The notes beneath the pieces were generated by a model, which was not told the DNA's origin, searched no databases, and saw only the letters and a program-made list of their open reading frames with translations. A stretch of DNA of 64,000 nt from Euglena gracilis (lineage: Eukaryota; Euglenida; Euglenophyceae; Euglenales). The stretch lies in contig CP154957.1 in assembly GCA_039621445.1 (NCBI GenBank), forward strand, positions 10,286,409-10,350,408. The letters are read 5' to 3'. Positions within the stretch are counted from its first letter, which is position 1. Every line of letters starts with the position of its first letter. The position numbers and the translations under genes are program-made. Positions 34,981-45,851 of the stretch are shown one piece after another.

Positions 34981-37900
34981 CGTGTGTGTGTGTGTGCGTG
35001 TGTGTGTTTGACTGTGTGTGATCCACAGGGGGAGGAGCAGAAGCAGATGGACGTCATTTCTAACAACATCCTCAAGGACGCCCTCGCCGACACGGGATTG
35101 GTGGGCGTTGTGGCCAGCGAGGAGGTACACCAGCTTCGATGTCATGTGTTTATCCAACAACTGTGTTTAGCTTCAGCAAGCTTTGTTTGTTTGGTAGCCT
35201 CATGCTACTGGGCCCCGCCCATTCGTGTGAGGCTGCCGGCTTGTTTCAATAACTTTGGTGGCCATCAAGCACCTCTGATGATGCTGGGCGATGCTGGGCG
35301 ATGCTGGATTTTTGGAGACCAGAGGTGGGGTTCCGATGCTGGGCGATGCTGGGCGATGCAGGGCGATGCTGGGCGATGCTGGCATTTTTTTGTGTATTTT
35401 GGAGAATTGAACCATTTTTGGGATATTTTTCCCACAAAGCTCCGGTTTGACACCCATTTTGGCCATTATGGGTCAATGTTTGCTAATTTGGGGGCTATTT
35501 ATCACTGATTTGGCAAACATTGGGCTAATTGGGGCCTTTTTGAGCAGATTTTATGGCATTTTTGGCCATTTTGCACCTTTTTTGGTGATTTTGGGTCATT
35601 TTTCACAATCTTTTGTGGACATTGTTGGCGTTTTTGGGCAATTTTTGGTTATTTTGGTTTTGGTTTTTTGGGGGCTTTTTGTGGTCAATTTTGGGCTTTT
35701 TGTGGCCATTTTTGGGGCTTTTTGTGGTTATTTTGGCTTGGTTAAGAGCCAACGGATGAATACTGGACAGATACTGGACAAGATGCAGATGCTGGAAAAG
35801 ATGCAGATACTGACAAGATGCCGATGCTGGACAAGATGAACTGGATGCAAACACTGGACAACATGCAGATGGTGGACAAGATGCAGTTGCTAGGCAAGAA
35901 GCAGATGCTGGACAAGATGCAGATGCTAGACAAGAGGCAGATACTGGACAAGATGCAGATGGACAAGATGCAGATGCTGGGCAACATGCAGATGCTGTAC
36001 AAGATGCAGATATTGCACAAGATGCAGATGCTGGACAAGAAGCAGATGCTGGACAAGATGCAGATGCTGAACAAGATGCGGACAAGCTTCGGAAGCTGGA
36101 CAAGGCAGTGGATGCAGGATGTAACGGATGCAGATACTGGACAAGATTGAGACGCAGCCGAAGCCACTCCCTGCAACAGCCCGGCCTTGGAGCTCAACAG
36201 ATTGGACAACACAATCGACTGGTCGGATACGGCCACATTTTGCCGTGTCTTTCTTTGGTTGTTGCTGGTTTAACCTCTGAGCATTTACACTCGCCGCAGA
36301 TCCAGCCTGGCCTGGGAGGGGTGTTGGGTCGACACCCCGTTCCAGCACAACAACTGTTTTGGATTTTGTTTGTCTGACCGGCAAGAGGCTTGCAACTTGC
36401 ACTCGATGTTGCCATCACACAGGCCTGCACCACATCCTGTGCCGGCAAAAAGCAGCAAAACTGGTCAAAAAGTGGTCAAAAAGGCAGGCAAAAGTGGGGT
36501 AAAAGTGGTCAGAAAGCAGCAAAAGTGGTAAAAAAGTGGGCAAAAGTGGGCAAAAGTGGGCAAAAAGCAGCAAAAGTGGGCAAAAAAAGTTGAAGTGATC
36601 AAAAAGCAGCAACAATGGCCAAAAGTGGGCAAAAAGTAGCAAACGTGGGCAAAAGTGGTCGAAAAGCAACAAAAGTTGCCAAAATTGTCAAAAAGCAAGC
36701 AAAAGGGGCCAAAAGTGGTCAAAAAGCAGCAAAAGTGATCAAAAAGCTGCAAAGGTGGTTGGAAATGGGCAAAAGTGAGCAAAAAGCAGCAAAAGTGGTC
36801 AAGAAGCAGTCAAAATTGGTCAAAAGGCAGCAAATGTGGGCAAAAGTGGTCAAAAAGCAGTCAAAAGTGGTCAAAGTGGTCAAAAAGCAACCAAGGATGG
36901 CCAAAAGTGGGCTAGAGCGGCAAAAACAGTAGGCATTATAGGTACACCTTCAATGGCTTCAAAGGCGATGCTGGGCGATGCTGGGCGATGCTGAGCGATG
37001 CTGGGCGATGCTGGGCGATGCTGGGCCCAAGGGCATGGCTGACCAGAGGTGCTTGGTGGCCATATCTCCCGGGTTCTCCGCCTTTTTTTTTTTTGCACAG
37101 GAGGACACCCCTGTGGTTTTGCCAGCAGCGACGCCGCGCTACGCCGTGGCCTTTGATCCGCTCGACGGCTCCTCCAACATCGACTGTTCCCTACCCACCG
37201 GCACCATCTTCTCCATCTATGACACGGGGGCCACGCCCGACAGCTTCTCTTTTCTGGGGCCGATGGACCGCCTCCTCATCTCAGGCTACAGCCAGAGCCT
37301 GGCTTGTGCTCTGGGAAGTTTTTCAAAAAAAACAGTGTGAGCAGCCACAGGTTATGACGACCCCTCCCCAAAAGGAAATTGAACACCCCCCCCCAAGCTG
37401 AGCCGGGGCTTTGGCCCCGCCCTTTACTCCTCCTCCACCAGCCTGGTGATCACATTTGGCAGACAGGGTGGCCTGGGCTGTGGAATGGCCGATTGGGTTT
37501 GGTCAAAGAGTGCTCGTCCAGGGATTTGGCGGGCGCCCGGCCTTGTGCTTGGTGGGGTACCTACCCCACGGGGGGGGGGGGGTGCTAGGGGCAGGCACCC
37601 CATACCACCGTATCCGCCCCCCCGGGGGGGGGGGGGGTTGGGGTGCCTGCCCATAGTAGGCTCCCCCAGCCAAACCCGAAAAGGCCAGTTTCAATGAAAT
37701 TTTCCTAGGCCCCCCCCGGCCCCCAACCCCCCCCCCCAGGAGGGGTGTGCCGGCTAGGGGCAGGCACCCTATAGCACCCACCCCCCCTCCCCCCCCCCCG
37801 GTCGGTAAGCACAAGCATGCGGGCGACCTAGGTCCGCCTATCTCCTCCACGGGCCGGAAAGCCGTGTTGCGCCACCGATTCAAGTTAGCAAGGAAATGCA

Positions 37901-40900
37901 CCTACCACGAGAAATAGGTGGCTGGTGCACCAGCAAACGATGCTGCATTCTGTTGAAACCAACTGAAGGGAGTGAAAATTTTTCTTTTTTTTATTTTGAA
38001 TTTTTTCTCAATTCTTTTAGTTAATTTTTAAATTGAATTTTGAAGTTTATTTCAAATTTATTTTTTTGAGTGTTTGTGTTTTCTGAACTCGTTTGACCGC
38101 TTTAAGTCAGTTTGTCCATCAATCAGAATCCGCCCTGGCGGGAAGGGCACCCACCTGTTCACGCTGGACCCGGAAAAGGGGCAGTTTGTCCTCACCAAGG
38201 CCTACGTCACAGTGCCTACGCGCGGCCCCTTCTACTCCCTCAACGACGGCCGGTCCTTTGATTGGCCGGAAGGTACTCCCTCTCCCAGAACGGTCGAGCT
38301 GAAAACTTGATTGGGGTTCATTTATTGGTGAAAATTGATGGTAATTGTTTTTTTGTATTTTGGGTTGTTTTTTTGGGGGGGGGGGCTTTGGATTGTTGAG
38401 GTTGCCTGGATTTGAGAGGTCCATAAAATAAAGACCAATGCGAGTCTTCCAGCTTTTTTCAGTGCAACACGTAACTGGAGCAAACCCCAGGTTTCTTTGT
38501 CAGTGAAGCCCTCCGGCGGTGCCCATCCGTGAAAGGAACATTTTTCTTCATTAAGAAAGAAAACTGAACAAAGTGTGCCTGATAATAAAAAAAATGGTGG
38601 AATTCAACCATCCAGCTGAACGATTTTTTTGAAAGCGTGGGGCTTAAGCCGAAGGGGACAAGTGGTCGGCTTTATTCTGGCCAGCAACTTTTTCCCCAGC
38701 CTGGGGCCCCCATTCCTCCCCATCGACAGGGTTTAATTTGTCCAGTTTTGGTTGGCTGGACAGTAACAGTTTGTTTGCTTTCAGAGGTGCAAAAAGTGGC
38801 CAAAATGTCAAAATTTGTCGAAAATGGGTTAACCAGGTCAAATTATGGGTCCGGATTATTATTAAAATTAATCGGATGAATATTGATATTCATCCGATTA
38901 ATTAATGCTTGGCATAACTGACAGTTTTTGTGCCACCCAACAAAAAAGCCCCCAATTATGAAGCACCCCCTGAGGATCTTGAACTTCCGCTCAAATAGAG
39001 CCAGGGGTAGGGGATTTCTTAAGCCGGAGGGTACCCTACCCCCTCGGGGGGGGGGGGTCCAGCCAGCCAGCCGGCAGCCCAAATGCAGCCAGCAGCCCAA
39101 ATTCGGGCTGGGAGCCCCCCCCCCCCTAGGGGGTCGAGTGAAATAATGTCGGGTCCAGACCGGCCGGAGGACAGGCCAGCCGGCCGAAGGCTGGCCAGCC
39201 AACTGGGTTGCCCAGGTCACCTATCCCTGCATTTTTTCCCCTCACCACAGCTTCCTCCATCACAGCCCCCCAGCCTTGATCTAGCTCCATCCACCAAAAT
39301 GTCGAAAATGGCAAAAAAAAAATTAGAAAATTTTGTTTTTCACCGACCCAGCCCAGCCCAGCCCCCTACAGACCCGGAACCCCCCACCACCCCTCCCCCG
39401 GGGGGGGGGGTCCCGCCCGCCAGCTCAAATCCAGCCAGCAGCCTTTTTGCCAGCCGGAGGTTGGACCCCCCCCGGGGGGTCCTTAAGAAATCCCCTGGCC
39501 AGGGTGACACTTATTTGGACACCACCCGAAAGCGGTTCATTGAAAAGTGGCTTTTTGGGGGGGGGTGCACACTTTTTTGGATTTTCACTTTCGGTGGGGG
39601 TGTGACATTTATTTGGGCACCACGCACTTAAATGGGAGTTCCCTGATTCGACCCAGGCTCAGGCCCAGTTCCAGCTGGACCCCTGTGCTGTGGGAGGGGG
39701 GGCTAGCCAGCAGCCTTTTCCAGCAGGCAGTTGGACCCGCTAAGCGACGCCCTGCCCAGGGGGTATGTACTGTCGGCACCCACCCAACCCAATTTGGGCT
39801 GGGGGGGGGACCTTTGGGTTCATTTCGGTGTTCAAGAAGAACAAGTGCGGCTGATATTTGGTCCAAAAGATTCGTATTGTTCTCCTAAAAGCGGTTCTTT
39901 TGTGTTAAACAAAAGTTTTCTGGGGATAGTTTGACCCACTTCGAAGCTCTTGCTACCAAGTGAATCATTGGAAGTTCCTTTTTTGAGTTCTTGTTTATGC
40001 GCACAGATGCGTATAATTTCTGTGGTTAAGGGGCTATTCCATTCATTGCGGTCGGTGGAGCATTTCATGGACAACGAATCAAGGAGCATTGAGCTATGCA
40101 ATTGAGTTCTGCCCATACGTGCCTGTCTGTTCGGGGTTGGCTGTATGCAGGGCTGCAGCGGTACATCGCCGACATCAAGCAGGGGAAGGGGCAGTGGGGC
40201 AAGAAGTATGGGGCCCGCTACGTGTGCTCCCTCGTGGCTGACATCCACCGCACGCTGCTCTACGGCGGCTGGGCTGGGAACCAGGCATTATTAATGCAAG
40301 TTTTTCTCAAATTCCAAGGCATTTTAAGGCATTTTTTCAGGACTTTTTAAGGAATTTTATGGCATTCTAAGGCGCCATTTTCCAGGGTGGTCCAAGGGCT
40401 GTCTGGGCATCGAACCAACGTTTTTTGACTTTGTATGTGGTCTAAAATTAAAAAAAAAATCAAAGAAAACATTTTTTGTGTGTGTGTTTCGGGATAGATA
40501 ATGTTCCAGCGATGCCAGAAATGTTTTTTTCTTCCTGGAGTTGGCCTGTTTTTGTGATTTCCTTTTTTGCTTGGTCGGATCAAATTCTGCCAGTCCGATT
40601 TTTTTTAAGGCATTGCAAGGCATTTCAAGGATTTCGGCCCAAGTTTTTAAGACATTTTACGCCTTCAACAACAACAACGATGCCTGCCGGGAACCCCCGG
40701 CCCCATCTGCGGCTGCTCTTCGAGTCCGCCCCGCTCGACCGTCGCTCACCGTGCCTGTGCCTTTCTCGTATATGCGTTCACCATGTCTGGGAAGGATGTC
40801 TTCCAACATTCCCTTGTTGTTTGGCCAACAGTCCTCCGTGTGAAATGTTCTCTGAATAGAGGTTTTGAGTGACACCTTGTTGTTGTGTTTGCCATAGGGC

Positions 40901-41032
40901 AGGGGACAGAAGTCAGTTTTGCATGGTTCAGGGAAGCGGATGAAGACGGCCAATTCAACATAAAGGAGAAGGAAGGGGCGAAGAAGTGGACATTGTCATT
41001 TGCTTTTTTGTTCGGAAAGATTTCAACAGCAT

Positions 41033-41067
<35 letters not shown>

Positions 41068-41514
41068 CTGTTTTGTTTTTTGTTCAAGTTTTTTGTAGCT
41101 TTTTTGCTTGTGCCGCTTTTGTTGGTGTGTCTTGAAGAAACCCAGCATATTCTTTTCGGCAAGTATTATCGCCTTGCATTATTTTTTCCAGGTTTTTGCT
41201 GGGTTTCTTGTGTTTTTGTTGTTGTTGTTGTTTTGCACGTTTTTGGGATTAGGTTATGAAACGTTGCAGGCCTAGGCCTGGTCGGGTCCCTTTCCCCGCT
41301 CCCCCACGCCTCCCTGCGCCGCATCATGGGCCACGCTGCCAGCTACGTCCTGGAGCAGGCGGGCGGGGCCGGCAGCGACGGCCAGGGCCGCATCCTCGGC
41401 GCCACCCTCACCGCCCTGCACCAACGCTCGCCGCTGTTCGCGGGCAGCGCGGCGGACGTGGCGGAGCTGGAGAGCTACGGCGACGTGCAGCAGGGCGCCC
41501 AAAAGTATGACTGA
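33155..41514 (+). CDS. FBP: Fructose-1,6-bisphosphatase, nine exons
   Basis: The enzyme hydrolyses fructose 1,6-bisphosphate to fructose 6-phosphate in gluconeogenesis or sugar synthesis. Exons: 33155-33251 (tentative), 33908-34137, 35029-35124, 37101-37289, 37419-37460, 38143-38272, 40151-40278, 40692 to about 40736, and about 41344-41514. Family blocks in order: GEEQKQMDVISN, VASEEED (metal-binding Glu), FDPLDGSSNID (metal site), GTIFSIY, GYALYSSS, FTLDPEKG, KKYGARYVCSLV, RTLLYGG, NPRPHLRLLFE, LEQAGG, SDGQGRIL, LHQRSPLF. The redox-loop insertion with cysteines typical of plastid FBPase is absent, so a cytosolic-type enzyme is likely. Introns 37290-37418, 37461-38142 and 40279-40691 are non-conventional; most others are GT-AG. 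Start exon and the exon 8/9 joint are uncertain. Confidence 0.93.
34138..35028 (+). other. Conventional intron 2 of FBPase
   Basis: A GTGCGT donor and CCACAG acceptor join VNVQ to GEEQ, both phase 0. The intron contains a GT-rich run (34140-34262), GGAA/GGAT units (34738-34770) and a GT/GCGT microsatellite (34848-35010). Confidence 0.85.
35278..35385 (+). repeat. Decamer repeat GATGCTGGGC, left array
   Basis: Tandem GATGCTGGGC units are interrupted once. The same unit, same orientation, recurs at 36965-37026. Confidence 0.9.
35755..36140 (+). repeat. Minisatellite ATGCAGATGCTGGACAAG
   Basis: About twenty imperfect 15-18 bp units. Because unit length is a multiple of three, long Met/Gln/Asp/Lys and - strand Ser/Cys frames appear. 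They are repeat artefacts. Confidence 0.9.
36445..36905 (+). repeat. Minisatellite GCAGCAAAAGTGGTCAAAAA
   Basis: Imperfect copies of CAAAAGTGG and TCAAAAAGCAG alternate for about 460 bp. Lys/Val/Gln frames here are artefacts. Confidence 0.9.
36965..37026 (+). repeat. Decamer repeat GATGCTGGGC, right array
   Basis: Six tandem units, partner of the array at 35278. Confidence 0.9.
37290..37418 (+). other. Non-conventional intron 4 of FBPase, 129 nt
   Basis: CAG is at +4 to +6 (37293-37295). The -8 to -6 triplet is TTG (37411-37413) instead of CTG. The inverted ends are CAGAGCC-TGGCT and AGCCGGGGCTTTG. Removal gives GGC TAC GCC CTT TAC TCC, that is GYALYSSS, exactly the FBPase consensus. Confidence 0.8.
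37461..38142 (+). other. Non-conventional intron 5 of FBPase, 682 nt
   Basis: CAG at +4 to +6 (37464-37466) and CTG at -8 to -6 (38135-38137). Removal gives ATC ACA TTT GGC AAG GGC ACC, that is ITFGKGTHLFTLDP, the expected strand. C-run/G-run palindromes at 37565-37800 look like a nested element. Confidence 0.85.
38273..40150 (+). other. Conventional intron 6 of FBPase, hosting a hAT-like element
   Basis: A GAAG|GTACTC donor and TATGCAG|GG acceptor give WPEGLQRY in frame. The element 39008-39497 lies inside. Confidence 0.8.
39008..39497 (+). mobile_element. hAT-like MITE, TAGGGGATTTCTTAAG family
   Basis: The ends are TAGGGGATTTCTTAAGCCGG and CCTTAAGAAATCCCCTG. The flanking 8-mers gccagggg (39000-39007) and gccagggt (39498-39505) match 7/8. 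The interior is shared with 30657-31518 and 59897-60377. No coding capacity. Confidence 0.8.
40279..40691 (+). other. Non-conventional intron 7 of FBPase, an element with TSD
   Basis: The element 40282-40686 has ends CAGGCATTATT and AACGATGCCTG. The flanking 8-mers ctgggaac (40274-40281) and ccgggaac (40687-40694) match 7/8. The intron starts 3 nt before CAG and ends 5 nt after CTG. Removal gives GGC TGG GCT GGG AAC CCC CGG, that is GGWAGNPRPHLR, as in the family. The interior has AAGGCATTTT repeats. Confidence 0.88.
41034..41073 (+). repeat. TTGCTG/CTG trinucleotide run
   Basis: (TTGCTG)n then (CTG)n in the last FBPase intron. Confidence 0.9.
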
Positions 41515-44500
41515 GCCGCCGCCCGCGATGTATGCCGGCGTGCGCCTGTGCTACGGTCGAGGCAACTGACGGAAAGTGATGTTTTTTGGGAATGTTGGCC
41601 AAACGTTCAGTTTTGGTTTTCCCACCTTTGTGTGTTTGTTCTCCTCAACAACTGTTCTTTTGCATAATGTTGGAATTTTGCGGGCCCCAATTAGAAGCCT
41701 TCCGCTTCAAGCCAACAAATACCCAATTGGCAGAGCACATCACATCATTTTTGATTTATTTGTTTCGCCGTTGGACCACTGCGTTTGGATTCATCTCAAT
41801 TTAAAGTTTTAATTCCAGTGCATGTGTTTCTGGCAGCCTTTAACACTGGCCCCCTCCCAGGGGGGGAGAGGCAGAGGTTAAACCAGAGGGGATTCGGACC
41901 CCCCGCGCGCGTTTCAGAAGATTGACAGGTCCTCCCATTCGCCTGCGTTTTTGCCCTTCCCACCGGAGGTGTCCCAGACAAACGTGCAGTACGGAAGTCC
42001 GACTCCACATGGGGTCAGGGTTTGGGTTACGGTTGGGGTCGGGAATTTAGGCTGGATTTGGCCTGAAATTAGTCCAAATTTTGGCTGGAATCTAGGCCGA
42101 ATTTCAGCCGAACTCCCAAACTTTGGGCCCAACCATAACCCTAATCCTCTTCGGATAACCGTGACCCTAACCCTGCCCCTAAAAATAAGGGAAATCACCG
42201 AAAACGTCCCGTCGAAACCCCCATCAGCTTGGGTTAGGAAGGTGGCCTTCCCCCTTGTTTAACTACTGGCACCCGGGTGGTGCCAGTAGTTAAAGGCTGC
42301 CGTGTTTCTTTTCATAGCATCTTTTACCTGACCGGACCTTTTCACTGCGCATTCTTTGCTTTGCAGAGACCTCCGACCCCCACAGCGGTCCCTGGACAGC
42401 CGAACCGCATTCTGGTCCGAAGCGTTTGTCACTTCTGCCCACGGCTTCAATTTTGGGCTCCCACCACACAGCTGCTGTTGTTGCTGACACACAGAAAAAC
42501 GCTTGTTTCATTCGATGGGAGGTTTCGGAATTAAATTTTGTTTTCTTTGTGCTGGATGAACCTCATCCATTTGCGACGTGTCTGTGGAGTTTGCCCGCTC
42601 CATTCCACAAAAAGAAAGTGGGTTTGCGTATTTTTGCGAAACACGATGCGATAAAACGTGGGCTAGTGAAGTTTCCAACGATACATCGCCTGGCTGCGGA
42701 ACAAGGCGCCCCTTATGCTGGAATGCACCTTGCATTTTCTCTGATGGGTGATGCAATTTTTTCATACAATCATCAATTTTGGCGAAAATTGCACATGGCA
42801 GCAGACACCTGGGAGGTGCACAAAGGACAATTGGCATGGTGGTGGTATTACATTCAATCGGCAACCAAAGCTTGTGAAGGTACCAAAAAAATAAAGTTCC
42901 CCCTAAGAAGACAAGGGTCACGACTTTCCATCTGTTTTAAAGCCAGAAGATTTATTTTGTGTGGGGAGTTGCTTTCCCTGGCTTTTCACAAATCCAGCGA
43001 GGACCAGACTTCTGTGGACCAGTCGGAGCCGTGTCCACGATAATTTGGCCCATTCTCATGAGCAAAGCGTTCTGAGAGACATCCCCCTCGACGCTGGCCA
43101 GGCTGTCTCCACCGGTTGGGATTTTTTAGAATTTTTTGTGAGTTTTTGTGATCCGTATGATGCATCAGAGAATTATGAATGGAGCGACTGGATACCTAGT
43201 TTCCGAATCACCTCTGTTTGACCACCAACTCCCCGCCAGGCCCGAGTTATTCACCCATGAAGGGGTCCAAACTGGGTAGGATTAGCCAATTTCGCCCCCA
43301 GTTTCGACTCTGTCATTTCGCCGGGGTGAGACTTTCAGTCAAAGAATCGATTTTTCGAAAATATCTTGAGATAGTGTACATTATTTCTGGAAGTGTTGGC
43401 CAGACAAAATATACCCCTGGAGGCTCATAAAATAGTGGGACCTCTCCCAAAGGGTTGATTTTCGGTTATTGAAGGAAGACGATCTAATTTTATGCCGAGT
43501 GCTCGGTACGAAATGGACTTAAAGTTAGGCTTAAGCCCGAACCTAACCCATTCCTTCAACACCCAAAAAATCACCCCTGGGGAGGGTCCCAGTAATTTAG
43601 GGCTACAGAACAGAAATATACCACACATATCAGAGTATTTGCGGTTCCCCCTGAGTAGAAACCTGACCCATTGGTGACCCCAATTCAAAACTGCAAGAAA
43701 GAATAAATGAAACAAAGAAAAACAGCAGCTGAATGGCTGGATTGTGATTGCAGGAGTCAATGGGAATGCACTTAAGAACAAGCTACGCCTGATAACAAGG
43801 TCATTATAATGGGAAAATCACCAAAAAGAAAGGCAACTCATCCATTTGTACAAAAAAGACAGTAGTTGCCAAAAAGACGGTTCTTGGATTTTTTTCCATA
43901 ATGCCGACGAAAGACACAAAAGAGGCATAAGCCTCAAAAGGCACCGTGCTCCGATACAAATCGAGGATTATGCAGGATAACTCCGACCTCCAGGGAGGGT
44001 CAGCCAGCAGCCTTTCTCCAGGTAACACAGATATGCACCGGGGTCATAATCCCCGGCTTCGAAGCTCTCCCACATCAGCCACTCGCTCGAAAGTGGGCGA
44101 CCGAAGCATTTCTGGAGGGCGGCTGCATCCAAAACCACCCAGGCTCTGCGCACTCTTGTGACCAAGGACTTGTTGACGAGCCCGCGCACCAGCGTTGTGC
44201 TGGCCCGGCCCGGTCATGGCACCTCCTTGACTCAAGCACGGGGGTTCATAAGGGACAGAATTTTTTTTTCAGTCAAGGATTTCCTTTAAGGACAGCCCCC
44301 AGGCTGTCCTTAAAGTCGCATTTGGTCGGCCCAAGGACCGACCAAGTGCCAGACCAGAAAATTAAAAGTTGGAAGAAAATATTTTTGGTGTTTTGGCTGG
44401 TGAAAAAAAAAATGACCCAAAGAATCGGAAATATTCTGGCAAATAAGGGTCAACCCCCAGAAAAATGGTTCCTGGCCTCCTTGACCATCACCAAATTTTT

Positions 44501-44590
44501 TCCCATGGATTTTTGGTTGAACGTTGGGACAGCAGAGTTTTGATTTTTTTCGTCGCTTAAGGACCACCCTGGTCTCAAGAAGCCTCCACC
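41515..44590 (+). other. Spacer downstream of FBPase
   Basis: I find no convincing exon. It holds the TIR element 41832-42301, a dispersed repeat at 43179-43290 (second copy at 50400-50492), and a short inverted-repeat element at about 43432-43606 (GTGGGACCTCTCC and GGAGGGTCCCAG). A 205-codon frame at 42426-43043 is discussed under rejected items. Confidence 0.4.
41832..42301 (+). mobile_element. TIR element with perfect 8-bp TSD (GGCAGCC ends)
   Basis: The ends are GGCAGCCTTTAACACTGGC and GTGCCAGTAGTTAAAGGCTGCC. The 8-mer gtgtttct is exact on both sides (41824-41831 and 42302-42309). The interior has degenerate TTAGGG/CCCTAA words. The CAG/CTG core is preceded by GG, unlike the CAG-first families. 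Confidence 0.82.
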
Positions 44591-44609
44591 CCCCCCCCCT
44601 ATCTCTCTG

Positions 44610-44700
44610 AACAGTCCATGCGGGCGACCCGCTACCCTGCCCTGGTGTGCCACCGGCTCCTGCCGTGGGCACTGTTGCGGCACCACTGCCAGGCCGCGTG
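44610..44700 (+). CDS. Possible exon, gene D (approximate)
   Basis: The frame encodes SMRATRYPALVCHRLLPW, then ALLRHHCQAA before TGA at 44699-44701. It is GC-rich with normal composition and lies upstream of the clearer exon at 45350. Function unknown. Confidence 0.35.
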
Positions 44701-45350
44701 AGCATTCTTCACTGTGCCTCCGGATGCTTCAGTCCCCGCTGAAGAAGTATCCCCTGGATTCTGCTTTGGGGAAAACATTGTTTGACAGAAGTTTCCGCCA
44801 GCCGAGCGTGTACTTTCAGAACTAAAAGTGACAGGTTAGGTATATTGTATTTGAAGGTTTTTGGGGGCAATTTGTTCCTCCCAAAAGTTTGTGCATTTCG
44901 TTTCATTACGCTCCCCTCCAAAGGAATATCTCTCGAGGTGTGGCTTTTTTGCGAGTTGGGAGAAAAGATCTGCCTCATGTGGGGAAAATGAAGGTGTCAA
45001 CATTTTGACGCCGAAGTTGTTCGCTGGGAATCCCATTTGGGATTACCGGACGATCTTAAGTGTGTGTTGAGACGGGATTTTTTTTGTTAAGGATTACCCT
45101 ATCTAATACATCATTGCTGGCCATCGTGTGCGGCACGTGTCGCAACCTCCGCTTTTTGACTGTGGAGCAAGAAAAAAGAAGAAGAAGAAAACTGGCAATG
45201 GGCAGTTGACTCAAAAATAATATGTACACATTTACATATACATATTTTCATGGTGGCAAAATCTTAATGGCCCCCCGGGGACCATTAAGAATTCACAGGG
45301 GGTCCAAAATTTTTCCCTTATTGATGGAATAGGGTTAGGGTCAGGAGTTA

Positions 45351-45546
45351 GGCCCGGCGGAACCGCCTCCAGGCTGCGGTCTGCCCCCGACCACCCCGAC
45401 GGCCAGCAGAGCATCACCGCCCTCTTCTGCCTGGAGGTGCTCCGCTTCGGGCCCCCCGTCGTGCGGGAGACCCCGCGGGGCTCGCTGCACTGCGCGCTGC
45501 CGCTGACCGGCGGCCTGCTGGTGCGGATGGACCGCGGCGTTGGGGA
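45351..45546 (+). CDS. Exon, gene D, unknown protein
   Basis: The frame encodes GGTASRLRSAPDHPDGQQ, then SITALFCLEVLRFGPPVV, RETPRGSLHCALPLTG and GLLVRMDRGVG. The layout (I-x-x-L strand, then a GS-L and G-LLV-M strand) is loosely like the core of a 2-oxoglutarate/Fe(II) oxygenase such as AlkB. The metal-binding His-x-Asp and distal His cannot be confirmed, so I leave it unassigned. It starts immediately after a degenerate TTAGGG-bearing element end and runs into CAGGGCGGCC, a likely non-conventional intron start. Confidence 0.5.
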
Positions 45547-45799
45547 GGCAGGGCGGCCCAATTAAGGATGCTTCGTCATTGACAGTGCCCACTGACTGTC
45601 TTTTGGACATATCTGGGCAAACAAAAACAGCGCCAGCAACATTTAAACAAAACCAACGCTATCCGCACATGCGGTTGGAGTCCCTCCAACACTTATACTT
45701 CGATTGTTGGATGAAAGGGTTTCAAATGTTCAAGCAAATGAAATCACGCAAAATGAACAATACAATCAAAAATATACTCAACAATTTCCACATCATTGG

Positions 45800-45806
45800 G
45801 ATGTTA

Positions 45807-45851
<45 letters not shown>

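Larger units (their letters stand above)
35125..37100 (+). other. Intron 3 of FBPase, filled by minisatellites
   Basis: A GTACAC donor and TTGCACAG acceptor join ASEE to EDTP. An inverted pair, GGTGGCCATCAAGCACCTCTG near 35258 and CAGAGGTGCTTGGTGGCC near 37045, encloses three tandem-repeat arrays. This suggests a TIR element of about 1.8 kb filling the intron. Confidence 0.7.

Noticed and set aside
35742-36402. Long - strand Ser/Cys/Ile-rich frames
   Set aside because: The minisatellite unit is a multiple of 3 bp, so frames stay open by chance. The region is an FBPase intron bounded by good splice sites.
37101-41514. Sedoheptulose-1,7-bisphosphatase instead of FBPase
   Set aside because: KKYGARYVCSLV, RTLLYGG, LEQAGG..SDG and LHQRSPLF are FBPase-type; SBPase has different sequences at these positions.
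42426-43043. A 205-codon + strand open frame downstream of FBPase
   Set aside because: No GC-ending codon bias, no domain recognised, and a 137-codon antisense frame overlaps. Length alone is not enough in 64 kb of six frames.
43968-44235. A - strand frame with protein-like text (FGRPLSSEWLMWESFEAG)
   Set aside because: It would be the only - strand gene, lacks splice partners, and + frames are equally open. Kept as a possibility only.
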